This document shows positions 7,279 to 15,523 of a stretch of 64,000 bases of DNA, piece by piece. The DNA is from Rhizobium sp. SL42 (GTDB taxonomy: Bacteria; Pseudomonadota; Alphaproteobacteria; Rhizobiales; Rhizobiaceae). Below the pieces are notes generated by a model. The model ran no database searches, was not told the DNA's origin, and worked only from the letters and a program-made list of their open reading frames with translations. The position numbers and the translations under genes were made by a program. Every line of letters starts with the position of its first letter. Positions within the stretch are counted from its first letter, which is position 1. The stretch is taken from NCBI RefSeq assembly GCF_021729845.1, contig NZ_CP063398.1, positions 186,001-250,000 of the forward strand, given 5' to 3'.

Positions 7279-8540
7279 TCCGATGACTTGCAATCGGACT
7301 CAAGCGGCAGTTCCCTGAGAATATCGAGCGCCACGGCCATGGCCGCATCGGCGGCAGGCGACGGACGACGCACCAGCGTCAGGCGAATGTCATAGAGATC
7401 GGGCAGGGGAATGGCGTCCATCTCACCCTCCAGCCCGGCCAGAGCCGAGACCGGCATCACTGTGAGATAGCCATGATCGACCACGAGATTGGCGATGACG
7501 GGGATCATGTCGATTTCTGTAACCGACAGACGGTCTCGCTGCTCGCGCGGCAATTCACGGTCGATCAACTGCGTGATCTTCTGCCGCAAGCCGGTGCGTG
7601 ACGAGGGCGCAGCAATCCGGCGAGCCGCCAGAATTTCAGGCATGTCGGCCAGCGTCCTGCCGGCGAGACTGCCCGCAGGTCCGACCAGCGCCAGCCCGGA
7701 TTGCCAGACAGGCTGTGCCGTCAGGCCATCCGGGATCTCGTCACAATCGACCAAGACCAGATCGTAGACGCCGGCATTCAAACCGGCCAGCAGTTCATCG
7801 GCGCTGGCGGAGGTGACAAAAAGCGGAGCCCGCGCGCGTCGCTTTGGCCAGGCGGCGACCAGTGCTGCGATAATGCGGGCGACCCGGCTGCCGGATCCGA
7901 GTGGCGAAACCGCCCCCAGGCGGGTGGTCGCGCCGAGCCGGTGAAAGCGATCTTCCGATCCCTCATTCAGACGGCTCCAGACCTGATCGAGGTCTTCGGT
8001 CAGTGCCAGCAGGCGGCGGCCGACATCCGTCAGCACCACTCCCGCCTGACCGCGTTTCATCAGCTCGACAGCCAATTCGGTTTCCAGTCGCCGCATCTGG
8101 CGCGTCAATTGCGGCTGGCCCATGCCGATTTCCATCGCAGCCCTGCGGATGCTGCCGGCGCGGGCGATGATCAGGAAGCGCTGCAGCGTGGCGAGCGAGA
8201 TAGAGAGACGTGTCGCTACGACGAGAAAGGGCAGGGAGGCGGTGAGGGCCGGGGGCGGTGCATCTTCGACGGATGCTGGTCCGGTCGGTTCCCGTCCGAG
8301 ACCGGCAATCGCCAGAGAGAGTTCCGCGGCGCGTGACAACGACGCTTCCAGTCTTCGCCCCTCCAGCGTCAGGAGGTTGCGACTGCCCGACGTTGCGAAC
8401 ATGGGGGTGGCCACAGCCGCCTGAAAGCGGCCGAGCGCCGCCGAAACACTGGAGACGGGACGCTCCAGGCGGGCAGCGGCCTTGCGCACGCCACCGGCAA
8501 CAAGAACCTGATGCACCGTCATCAGCGTCGCGATATCCAA
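7149..8540 (-). CDS. LysR-type regulator with two HTH segments
   Basis: The 463-residue protein carries a LysR-like winged helix at residues 1-60 (AGGVRKAAARLERPVSSVSAALGR). A second, more canonical one lies near 115-175 (LQRFLIIARAGSIRRAAMEIGMGQ, then TRQMRRLETELAVELMKR). A LysR effector-binding domain follows (about 195-430). Normal LysR proteins have about 300 residues and one HTH. It starts with TTG at 8540 behind AGGTGA; an ATG six codons later is possible. It lies between, and is divergent from, the hydantoinase operon, and its last 130 bases overlap the 3' end of the ergothionase gene on the opposite strand. It probably controls the ergothioneine cluster through the TTGGGATATGCCA motif. 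Confidence 0.75.
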   Translation of the reverse strand: MDIATLMTVHQVLVAGGVRKAAARLERPVSSVSAALGRFQAAVATPMFATSGSRNLLTLEGRRLEASLSRAAELSLAIAGLGREPTGPASVEDAPPPALTASLPFLVVATRLSISLATLQRFLIIARAGSIRRAAMEIGMGQPQLTRQMRRLETELAVELMKRGQAGVVLTDVGRRLLALTEDLDQVWSRLNEGSEDRFHRLGATTRLGAVSPLGSGSRVARIIAALVAAWPKRRARAPLFVTSASADELLAGLNAGVYDLVLVDCDEIPDGLTAQPVWQSGLALVGPAGSLAGRTLADMPEILAARRIAAPSSRTGLRQKITQLIDRELPREQRDRLSVTEIDMIPVIANLVVDHGYLTVMPVSALAGLEGEMDAIPLPDLYDIRLTLVRRPSPAADAAMAVALDILRELPLESDCKSSDQSAKKPSKTGSGASATSRDSVPGAARSSSRASTSEDRGLSER

Positions 8541-8587
8541 TCTCTCACCTTTCCAATGTCAGGAGACGGAGCATAACTTGTCCATGA

Positions 8588-8601
8588 ATTGGGATATGCC
8601 A
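8588..8601. promoter_or_regulatory. Candidate LysR-type operator before the hydantoinase operon
   Basis: ATTGGGATATGCCA holds a T-N11-A box and shares 13 consecutive bases with the site at 5659-5671. It lies between the divergent regulator (start 8540) and hydantoinase (start 8666), where a LysR protein usually binds. Confidence 0.6.
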
Positions 8602-8665
8602 CAAAACCATGCGCATGCCTAATCTGATTTCCAGAGCCGGATCGACCGGCAAGGGAGATAAGCTG

Positions 8666-10048
8666 ATGGCTGATTTCGATCTGGTGCTGTCGGGCACGGT
8701 TGTCCTGCCCGATCGCATCTTGCAAAATGGCTTCGTTGCGGTACGCGACGGCGTTGTGGCGCTGGTCGGCCAGGGTACAGCGCCTGCAGCGCACGACCGC
8801 CATCTTCTGCCGGATGCACTGATCTTTCCCGGCGCAATCGATGCGCAGGTGCATTCCCTGTCCCAGAAGGGGCAGGAGGATTTCATCTGGTCGACGCACT
8901 CGGCTGCTGCCGGCGGCATCACCACCATTGTCGACATGCCCTATGATGAAGGCCACCTCGTCTGTTCTGCCCAGGCAGTTGCGGAAAAGGTCGCGCATGC
9001 CAGCGCGCAGGCACGCGTCGATTTCGCTCTTTATGGCACCATCGATCCTGAGGAAGGGGCCGCCCGCATCGCCGAGCAGGCAGCAGCCGGTGTTGCGGCT
9101 TTCAAGTTCTCGACATTCGGAACCGATGCCAAGCGTTTTCCGCGGATCATCACGCCCCTTCTGGCCGAATGTTTTGCCGAGGTCGCCAAGACCGGGCTGA
9201 CGGCCGGCGTGCACAATGAAAACGAAGAATATGTCCGCTTCGCCATGGATCAGGTGAAGGCGGCCGGCATCACCGACTACACCGCCCATGGCCTGTCGCG
9301 CCCGCCGCTGACCGAACTGCTGGCAATGCTGGAGATCTATGAGACCGGCGCCCAGACCGGTTGTCCGGCCCATGTCGTGCATTGCTCGCTGGCCCGCGGC
9401 TACGAGATTGCCGCCGGCTACCGCGCCCAGGGATATCAGGCCACGGTCGAATGTCTGATCCACTATCTGACACTCGATGAAGAAGTCGACGCGAAGCGCC
9501 TGGGTGGACGGTCGAAATGCAACCCGCCGATCCGGCCGCGTGCCGAAGTCGAGGCGCTCTGGCGCCAAGTGACCGCCGGCAATGTGACATTGCTGGCCAC
9601 CGATCATGTCAGTTGGTCGCTTGACCGCAAGACCAAGCCGGACATGCTGGCCAATGCTTCCGGTCTGCCGGGATTGGAAATGATGATCCCGCTCTTCGTC
9701 AAAGGCGCGCTTGCACGCGGCGTGCCGCTGACCTGGGGGGCAAGGCTGATGGCGGAGAACCCGGCGCGGCATTTCCGCATCGATCACCAGAAAGGGGCAT
9801 TCGCGATCGGTCGCGATGCCGATATCGCGGTGCTGACCCCGGAGGCCTTCGTTTATGATGCCGCCAAGACCGGCAACAATGTTGCCGGCTGGTCACCCTA
9901 TGACGGGATGAGCCTGCCATATCGGGTGGCTGCGACCTACAATCGCGGCGAACTCGTCTACGATGGCACCACCGTCATCGGCCAGCCCGGCCGCGGCCGT
10001 TTCGTGCGCCCGCCGGCTGCCGTCCCATACAGGGCGCCCGCCGTATGA
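8666..10048 (+). CDS. Hydantoinase/dihydropyrimidinase-family hydrolase (hydantoin-5-propionate ring opening)
   Basis: The 460-residue protein is a cyclic amidohydrolase: GAIDAQVHSLSQ (metal site), FKFSTFG (position of the carboxylated lysine), GVHNENEEY, HVVHCSL and LLATDHVSW. The first His of the HxH metal motif is Gln (AQVH), a variant also seen in some dihydroorotase-like relatives. In this cluster the likely substrate is hydantoin-5-propionate, opened to N-carbamoyl-glutamate. The ATG at 8666 is preceded by AGGGAG; the longer open frame from 8609 runs through the promoter region. Its stop overlaps the next start by four bases (ATGA). Confidence 0.82.
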   Translation: MADFDLVLSGTVVLPDRILQNGFVAVRDGVVALVGQGTAPAAHDRHLLPDALIFPGAIDAQVHSLSQKGQEDFIWSTHSAAAGGITTIVDMPYDEGHLVCSAQAVAEKVAHASAQARVDFALYGTIDPEEGAARIAEQAAAGVAAFKFSTFGTDAKRFPRIITPLLAECFAEVAKTGLTAGVHNENEEYVRFAMDQVKAAGITDYTAHGLSRPPLTELLAMLEIYETGAQTGCPAHVVHCSLARGYEIAAGYRAQGYQATVECLIHYLTLDEEVDAKRLGGRSKCNPPIRPRAEVEALWRQVTAGNVTLLATDHVSWSLDRKTKPDMLANASGLPGLEMMIPLFVKGALARGVPLTWGARLMAENPARHFRIDHQKGAFAIGRDADIAVLTPEAFVYDAAKTGNNVAGWSPYDGMSLPYRVAATYNRGELVYDGTTVIGQPGRGRFVRPPAAVPYRAPAV

Positions 10049-11313
10049 ATCGCCGCAATTTTCCCGTATCGGCTGAGCGAATCGCTGCCGATATCGATGC
10101 TCTTGCCGGCCTGACAGAGCCAGGGAGGCCCTATACGCGCCGGGCTTTTACACCCCTGCATCTGGAGGGCCGGTCTTTTCTATTCGACAGGTTCCGCATG
10201 GCCGGGCTCGTCCCACATGTCGATGAAGGCGGCAATCTGATTGGACGCCGGACTGGCAAGAACCCGGACCTTGGAACCCTCATGCTCGGCTCCCATTCGG
10301 ACACGGTGCCGGACGGTGGCCGGTTCGACGGCATCGCCGGGGTGATCGCCGCGCTCGAAGTCGCGCGCACGCTGTTCGAGCAGGGGATCGAACTGGAGCA
10401 TAACCTGGAGATCGTCGATTTCCTTGCGGAGGAAGTTTCCATCTTCGGCGTATCCTGTATCGGCAGCCGCGCCATGGCCGGCATCCGTCCCGAGGAATGG
10501 TTGTCGCGCGAAGTCGATGGCCAGACGCTGGCAGACGGCATTGTCAGGGCCGGCGGTGACCCTACCACCCATTACGCCCGATCCGATATCCGGGCCTTTC
10601 TCGAACTGCATATCGAGCAGGGGCCGGTGCTTGAAGCCGAACGCTTGTCGATCGGCGTGGTAACGGCAATTGCCGGCATTACGCGAATCGAAGTCAAGAT
10701 CGAAGGCCGGGCCGATCACGCCGGCACGACACCGATGGATCGACGGGCGGATGCGCTGGTTGCCGCGTCCCGCTTCGTGCTGGATATCGAGGCATTGGCG
10801 AGGACCATGGCAAGCGGAAAGGCGCATTTCGCCGCGACCGTGGGGGAGTTCGCAATGCTCCCCAATGCTGCAAACGTCGTTCCATCACATGTCAGGCTGT
10901 TGATCGACATCCGCGCCGAGAGGCCGGCCGATGCAGGCATTTTCGCCAGTGCTCTGCGCAGGACAGCCGCCGAAATCAGCGCAGGGAGCGGGACCGCGAT
11001 TGCCCTCAATCCGATCTCCGAGGCAGCAGCGGTCCCGATGAACAGCTATCTACAGGATGTATTAGCCGACATCGCAGGCGCGATAGGCGAGGGGCATCGG
11101 CGCCTTGCATCCGGAGCCGGCCATGACGCTGCATTTCTTGCCCGGGTAGCACCGGCCGGTATGATCTTCATTCCTTGCCGGGGCGGTCGCAGCCATGCCG
11201 CGGAAGAATTCGCCGAAACGGACGACATTGCGCTCGGGGCAAGTGTTCTGCTGGAAACCGTGAAAAGACTGGACAAAGAGATGAGCGCCGAAACGGCCGC
11301 AGAAAGGCACTAA
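10045..11313 (+). CDS. M20-family N-carbamoyl-L-amino acid amidohydrolase
   Basis: The 422-residue Zn-dependent hydrolase shows metal-ligand motifs of the allantoate amidohydrolase/L-carbamoylase/beta-ureidopropionase group. They are LGSHSDTVPDGGRFDG, FLAEEVSIFG, LELHIEQGPVLE, the dimerisation-domain motif RADHAGTTPMDRRAD, and SGAGHDAAFLARV near the C terminus. In this context it should cleave N-carbamoyl-L-glutamate to glutamate, CO2 and ammonia, the last step of ergothioneine breakdown. It overlaps the hydantoinase stop (ATGA) and is followed after one base by the DUF917 gene, so it sits mid-operon. Allantoate as substrate is an alternative, but no other ureide genes are nearby. Confidence 0.82.
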   Translation: MNRRNFPVSAERIAADIDALAGLTEPGRPYTRRAFTPLHLEGRSFLFDRFRMAGLVPHVDEGGNLIGRRTGKNPDLGTLMLGSHSDTVPDGGRFDGIAGVIAALEVARTLFEQGIELEHNLEIVDFLAEEVSIFGVSCIGSRAMAGIRPEEWLSREVDGQTLADGIVRAGGDPTTHYARSDIRAFLELHIEQGPVLEAERLSIGVVTAIAGITRIEVKIEGRADHAGTTPMDRRADALVAASRFVLDIEALARTMASGKAHFAATVGEFAMLPNAANVVPSHVRLLIDIRAERPADAGIFASALRRTAAEISAGSGTAIALNPISEAAAVPMNSYLQDVLADIAGAIGEGHRRLASGAGHDAAFLARVAPAGMIFIPCRGGRSHAAEEFAETDDIALGASVLLETVKRLDKEMSAETAAERH

Positions 11314-11314
11314 C

Positions 11315-12403
11315 ATGGGACGCATCCTGACGGAAAAGGACATCGAACCCGCCGTTCGCGGTGGATCCGTCTATGCGGCTGGTGGCGGCGGCTGGGCCGA
11401 TCACGGGCGCATGCTCGGCCGTGCGGCGGTCAATGCCGGCCAGCCGGAACTGGTCTCGATCGACGAATTGGCAGCATCGGACTGGGTGGCAACGGCTGCG
11501 GCCATTGGTGCACCGGCCTCGACGACTCCCTGGGAAATGCGCGGCGTCGATTATATCAAGGCCGTGCAGCTTCTGCAGAAAGCACTTGGCGAGCCGCTCG
11601 CCGCCCTGATGGTCGGACAGAACGGCAAATCCTCGACGCTGAATGGATGGCTGCCATCGGCCATCCTGGGGACCAAGGTGCTGGATGCGGTCGGGGACAT
11701 TCGTGCCCATCCGACCGGCGACATGGGATCCATCGGAATGGCCGGTTCACCGGAGCCGATGATCCAGACCGCGGTCGGCGGCAATCGCGCCGACAATCGC
11801 TACATCGAACTGGTAGTGCGCGGCGCCACCGCCAAGGTCTCGCCGGTTCTACGTACAGCCGCCGACCAGTCGGGCGGGTTCATTGCCTCCTGCCGCAATC
11901 CGCTGAAGGCGTCCTATGTGCGCGACAATGCCGCGCTCGGCGGGATCAGCATGGCGCTTGCCCTCGGCGAAGCGATGATCGCGGCAGAAGCCAGAGGGCC
12001 GCACGCGGTGATCGATGCGATCGTCAACACAACCAATGGCGCAATTCTCGCCGAAGCCGAGGTCACGGCGAAGAACGTCGTCTATACCGCGGAAGCCTTC
12101 GACATCGGTACGGTCACGCTCGGCACCGGCGACAAGGCGGTGACCCTGCACATCATGAACGAATACATGGCGGTGGACGACGCCAGCGGAAATCGCATCG
12201 CGACCTTCCCGGATGTCATCACCACGCTGTCGGCAGAGGCCGAGGCAATGAGCGTCGGACAGTTGCAGATCGGCATGAAGATCTTCCTGCTGCATGTGCC
12301 CAAATCGGTCATTCCGCTCGCCTCCAGCGTCAAGGATCCGGCCGTTTATCCATCCGTCGAAAAAGCCATGGGCATCGAGATCGCCCGCTATGCCCTGAGC
12401 TGA
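11315..12403 (+). CDS. DUF917 protein, likely thiohydantoin desulfurase of ergothioneine catabolism
   Basis: The 362-residue protein has the DUF917 pattern: an N-terminal VYAAGGGGWADHGRML segment, GAPASTTPW, and a central part with HPTGDMGSIGM. DUF917 proteins resemble hydantoinase-associated subunits. In the ergothioneine pathway the step between thiourocanate hydratase and hydantoinase removes sulfur from 3-(5-oxo-2-thioxoimidazolidin-4-yl)propionate. An unusual enzyme type was reported for it, and this gene is the only one left in the cluster to fill it. The assignment is therefore by context and elimination. It starts one base after the carboxy-terminal stop of the carbamoylase gene. Confidence 0.7.
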   Translation: MGRILTEKDIEPAVRGGSVYAAGGGGWADHGRMLGRAAVNAGQPELVSIDELAASDWVATAAAIGAPASTTPWEMRGVDYIKAVQLLQKALGEPLAALMVGQNGKSSTLNGWLPSAILGTKVLDAVGDIRAHPTGDMGSIGMAGSPEPMIQTAVGGNRADNRYIELVVRGATAKVSPVLRTAADQSGGFIASCRNPLKASYVRDNAALGGISMALALGEAMIAAEARGPHAVIDAIVNTTNGAILAEAEVTAKNVVYTAEAFDIGTVTLGTGDKAVTLHIMNEYMAVDDASGNRIATFPDVITTLSAEAEAMSVGQLQIGMKIFLLHVPKSVIPLASSVKDPAVYPSVEKAMGIEIARYALS

Positions 12404-12454
12404 AACAGTTTGGACTGACTGAAATACCGACACCCGAACAAGAGAGTGAGAACC

Positions 12455-14113
12455 ATGCCGAAGCCCAATCCGCGCCATCCGAGATTTCCGATCCCCGGCG
12501 GGGATGTGCTGCGGGCCAAGGGGTGGCGGCAGGAAGGACTTCTGCGCCTGCTCGAAAACGTGCTGTCGGTCGGCGAAGATCCGGACAATCTTGTCGTCTA
12601 CGCCGCCCTCGGCAAGGCGGCGCGCAACTGGTCGGCCCATGCTGCCATCGTTGAGACGCTGAAGACGATGGACGAAGACCAGACTTTGATCATCCAGTCG
12701 GGCAAGCCGGTCGGTCTGCTGAAAACCCATTCACGCGCACCGCTGGTGCTGATGGCCAATTGCAACATCGTCGGTCAGTGGGCGAAAGCCGAAAACTTCT
12801 ACGATCTGCAGCGCAAGGGACTGATCTGCTGGGGCGGACTGACCGCTGGTGCATGGCAGTATATCGGCAGCCAGGGCGTGATCCAGGGAACCTATGAAAT
12901 CTTCATGCGCATCGCCGAGAAGCGCTTTGGCGGCTCGCTGGCCGGACGTTTCATCCTGACGGCAGGGCTGGGCGGCATGGGCGGCGCGCAGCCACTGGCC
13001 GGCCGCCTCGCGGGGGCTGCGATCCTGGTGGTCGACATCGACCCCGAACGGGTGAAGAAGCGCAAGGAAATCGGTTTCCTCGACGAAGCGGCAACCTCGC
13101 TGGACGATGCCCTTGCGATGATCGAGAGAGCCGTATCCGAGAAGAAGGCGATTTCTGTCGGCCTCGTCGGCAATGCGGCCGAGATCTACACCGCGATCGC
13201 CGCCCGTGGCATCACGCCCGACATCGTCTCCGATCAGACCTCGGCGCATGACCTCGTCTATGGATATGTTCCGAACGGCATGACGCTGGAGCAGGCGCGA
13301 GCGCTGCGCGAAGACGGGCAGGGCCAGTTGATGGCCGCCAGCCGCGCCTCGATCGTCACACACGTTCGCGCCATGCTCGAGTTCCAGAAAAAGGGCGCAG
13401 AGGTCTTCGACAATGGCAACCTGATCCGCACCCAGGCCTTCCAGGGTGGCGTCCAGGATGCGTTCGACATCCCGATCTTCACCGAAGCCTATCTGCGTCC
13501 ACTGTTCTGCAAGGCAATCGGCCCGTTTCGCTGGATGGCCCTGTCGGGTGAGGAAAGCGATATCGCCACGATCGACGACCTGGTGCTTGAGATGTTCCCC
13601 GAAAACCAGATCGTCACCAACTGGATCCGTCTTGCACGAGCGAATGTGCCGTTCGAAGGTCTTCCCGCCCGTATCGCCTGGCTTGGTCACGGCGAACGCA
13701 CGCGGCTGGCGCTCGCGGTCAACGCCCTCGTTCGAGACGGAAAGCTTGCCGGGCCGATCGCCTTTTCCCGCGATCATCTCGACGCCGGCGCGATGGCGCA
13801 TCCCAACATCATGACAGAGAAGATGATGGACGGGTCGGATGCGATTGCAGACTGGCCATTGATCAACGCCATGACTTTGGCCTCCTCGATGGCCGATCTG
13901 GTGGTGATCCATTCCGGCGGCGGCGGCTATGCAGGCTACATGACCAGTTCCGGCGTCACGCTCGTTGCCGATGGCACGACCGAGGCGGATCTGCGGCTTG
14001 ATCATGCGATCACCAATGACACATCGCTTGGGATCATCCGCTATGCGGATGCCGGTTATGATGAAGCGCTGGAAGCGGCAGAGGCAAATGCGGTGGGCCA
14101 TATCCGCACATAA
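12455..14113 (+). CDS. Thiourocanate hydratase (urocanase homologue)
   Basis: The 552-residue protein follows the NAD-dependent urocanase fold: GKAARNW, QSGKPVGLLKTH, GSQGVIQGTYE, LTAGLGGMGGAQPLA (NAD-binding loop), VSDQTSAHD, LRPLFCKAIGPFRW (conserved Cys retained) and RDHLDAGAMAHPN. It departs from true urocanases at several conserved sites, for example DNGNLIRTQAF where HutU has DYGNNIRQ, GLPARIAWLGHG where HutU has ARICWVGLG, and HSGGGGYAGY where HutU has HHGGGVGMG. Together with the MIO-less lyase this points to the sulfur analogue thiourocanate as substrate. ATG 12455 has AGAGAGTGAG upstream; GTG 12446 is possible. It is the last gene of the hydantoinase operon. Confidence 0.8.
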   Translation: MPKPNPRHPRFPIPGGDVLRAKGWRQEGLLRLLENVLSVGEDPDNLVVYAALGKAARNWSAHAAIVETLKTMDEDQTLIIQSGKPVGLLKTHSRAPLVLMANCNIVGQWAKAENFYDLQRKGLICWGGLTAGAWQYIGSQGVIQGTYEIFMRIAEKRFGGSLAGRFILTAGLGGMGGAQPLAGRLAGAAILVVDIDPERVKKRKEIGFLDEAATSLDDALAMIERAVSEKKAISVGLVGNAAEIYTAIAARGITPDIVSDQTSAHDLVYGYVPNGMTLEQARALREDGQGQLMAASRASIVTHVRAMLEFQKKGAEVFDNGNLIRTQAFQGGVQDAFDIPIFTEAYLRPLFCKAIGPFRWMALSGEESDIATIDDLVLEMFPENQIVTNWIRLARANVPFEGLPARIAWLGHGERTRLALAVNALVRDGKLAGPIAFSRDHLDAGAMAHPNIMTEKMMDGSDAIADWPLINAMTLASSMADLVVIHSGGGGYAGYMTSSGVTLVADGTTEADLRLDHAITNDTSLGIIRYADAGYDEALEAAEANAVGHIRT

Positions 14114-14179
14114 TTCAGCTGTTCAGTTTAGCGAAAGCTACTTGAGCTTATATGCCAATCCTCAGTTTGGGAGAATGGC

Positions 14180-14617
14180 ATGACACCAGCACAAGTAGAA
14201 CGCGTGCAAGACAGCTACAGCTTCATCTTTGCCGTCGGCACGCCGTTTATCCTGTCGTTTTACGACAAGCTCTTCGAAATCGATCCCGATCTCAGGCCTC
14301 TGTTTCGGACGGATTTGGCAGCGCAGTCTGAAAAGCTGCTGATGGCCCTGACCTATGTGGTGAAGAACCTGCATGACGCGAACCGGTTTCTTCCGGTCGC
14401 AGAAGTCATCGCCAAGCGTCATCTGACCTATGGCGTGAAGCGCGAGGACTACTTCAAGGTCGGGCAAGCCCTCATCCAGTCCCTGGACGAGGCTCTGGAC
14501 AGGCATTTCACCCCCGAAACGCATCAGGCCTGGCTCGCCGCCTATACGCTTCTGGCCGGCATCATGTGCGATGCGGCCTACGGTGCGAGCGATGACGACA
14601 AGCTGCCACCGCCCTGA
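14180..14617 (+). CDS. Single-domain bacterial globin (Vitreoscilla haemoglobin-like)
   Basis: The 145-residue protein is one globin domain. It opens with MTPAQVERVQDSYSFI, has FYDKLFEIDPDLRPLF in the B-C-E helices, and the proximal His81 in VIAKRHLTYGV, followed by Tyr in the GVKREDYFKVG segment typical of bacterial and flavohaemoglobin globins. No FAD/NAD reductase domain follows, so it is the haem domain only. It would bind O2 or NO in the cytosol. It stands alone between the ergothioneine operon and a sugar-acid operon; no FNR-like dyad was found in the 66 bases upstream. Confidence 0.87.
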   Translation: MTPAQVERVQDSYSFIFAVGTPFILSFYDKLFEIDPDLRPLFRTDLAAQSEKLLMALTYVVKNLHDANRFLPVAEVIAKRHLTYGVKREDYFKVGQALIQSLDEALDRHFTPETHQAWLAAYTLLAGIMCDAAYGASDDDKLPPP

Positions 14618-14683
14618 AGACAAGTGACTTAAAGAGGGAAGGGCGCGCTTCGAAAACACGAATTTTTTGCTGGCGTGAATAAA

Positions 14684-14693
14684 ATACTAGTAT
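14684..14693. promoter_or_regulatory. Palindrome, candidate GntR operator
   Basis: ATACTAGTAT is a perfect 10-bp palindrome about 45 bases before the GntR-family regulator start at 14736, in an AT-rich stretch. Regulators of the FCD subfamily bind short AT-rich palindromes, so this may be the autoregulatory site for the whole kduD-kdgK operon. Confidence 0.4.
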
Positions 14694-14735
14694 ATCAATT
14701 CTCCAACGCAAACGGCAGAGTGGGAGGCTTGACCG

Positions 14736-15476
14736 ATGGCGGATGCAGAAATTCGCATAAGTCCGGGCAGGGGACGCTCACCGGCACACGTCATTTCGAG
14801 AGCGCGCGGTGAACGCGCGGCCAACCAGATACATGCAGCCTTGCGCGATGACATCGTCCAGATGCGCCTGAAGCCGCTCGATGTGCTGAACGAAAAACTG
14901 TTGGGAGAACGTTTCGGCGTCAGCCGCACGCCGGTGCGCGAAGCATTGTTGCGACTATCCGACGAAGGACTGGTCGATATCTACCCACAATCCGGCACCT
15001 TTGTCGGCCGCATTCCCCGCCGCGCCCTCTTCGAAGCCATCTTGATCCGCAAGGCATTGGAGGCGACGACGGTCACGCTGGCAATTGCCGGCGGGAAAGC
15101 AGCGGGCCTTGCCGAAATCGAGGCAATACAAGCCCAGCTGGTCGCCTGCGCCGAAGCCGGGGATATCGTCCGCTTCCACCGCATCGACAGCGAATTTCAC
15201 CAGCACATTGCCGAACTCGCGGGATATCCCGGCATCTGGACCCTCATCCAGCAGGTTCAAGTCCAGATCGACCGGTATCGCTACATCACCCTGCCGCGCT
15301 CGGGCCGGCTGGATGTGGTGATCGATGAACACGCCGCGATCATCGACGGCATGCGGCGAAGGGACGATTGTGCGGCCGTCGCGGCCATGGGAACCCATAT
15401 CGGCCGAATGCTGGAAGAGCTTGACGATATCCAACATCTCGACCCGGCGATCTTCATCGATGATCGCCAGCCGTGA
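14736..15476 (+). CDS. GntR-family regulator with FCD domain
   Basis: The 246-residue protein has a winged helix at about residues 25-95 (NEKLLGERFGVSRTPVREALLRLSDEGLV) and an all-helical FCD effector domain (about 100-230; FHRIDSEFHQHIAELAG and DEHAAIIDGM hold the metal or ligand residues). FCD regulators usually sense sugar acids or other organic acids. It is the first gene before kduD and kdgK (48-base gap), so it most likely represses that operon and responds to a hexuronate-derived ligand such as 2-keto-3-deoxygluconate. A palindrome lies in its promoter. Confidence 0.87.
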   Translation: MADAEIRISPGRGRSPAHVISRARGERAANQIHAALRDDIVQMRLKPLDVLNEKLLGERFGVSRTPVREALLRLSDEGLVDIYPQSGTFVGRIPRRALFEAILIRKALEATTVTLAIAGGKAAGLAEIEAIQAQLVACAEAGDIVRFHRIDSEFHQHIAELAGYPGIWTLIQQVQVQIDRYRYITLPRSGRLDVVIDEHAAIIDGMRRRDDCAAVAAMGTHIGRMLEELDDIQHLDPAIFIDDRQP

Positions 15477-15523
15477 CCACCAAAACGATACGGCCATCTC
15501 GGCCAACCAGAGGAGGTTTTGAC

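Noticed and set aside
5659..14113. Ordinary histidine utilisation (hutH/hutU) annotation for the lyase and hydratase
   Set aside because: The lyase lacks the MIO triad, the hydratase departs from urocanase at several conserved motifs, and hutI, hutG/hutF and hutC are absent while hydantoinase, carbamoylase and DUF917 genes are present.
14114..14179. FNR- or NsrR-type box before the globin gene
   Set aside because: The TTGAG...CCAAT stretch lacks the required dyad symmetry.
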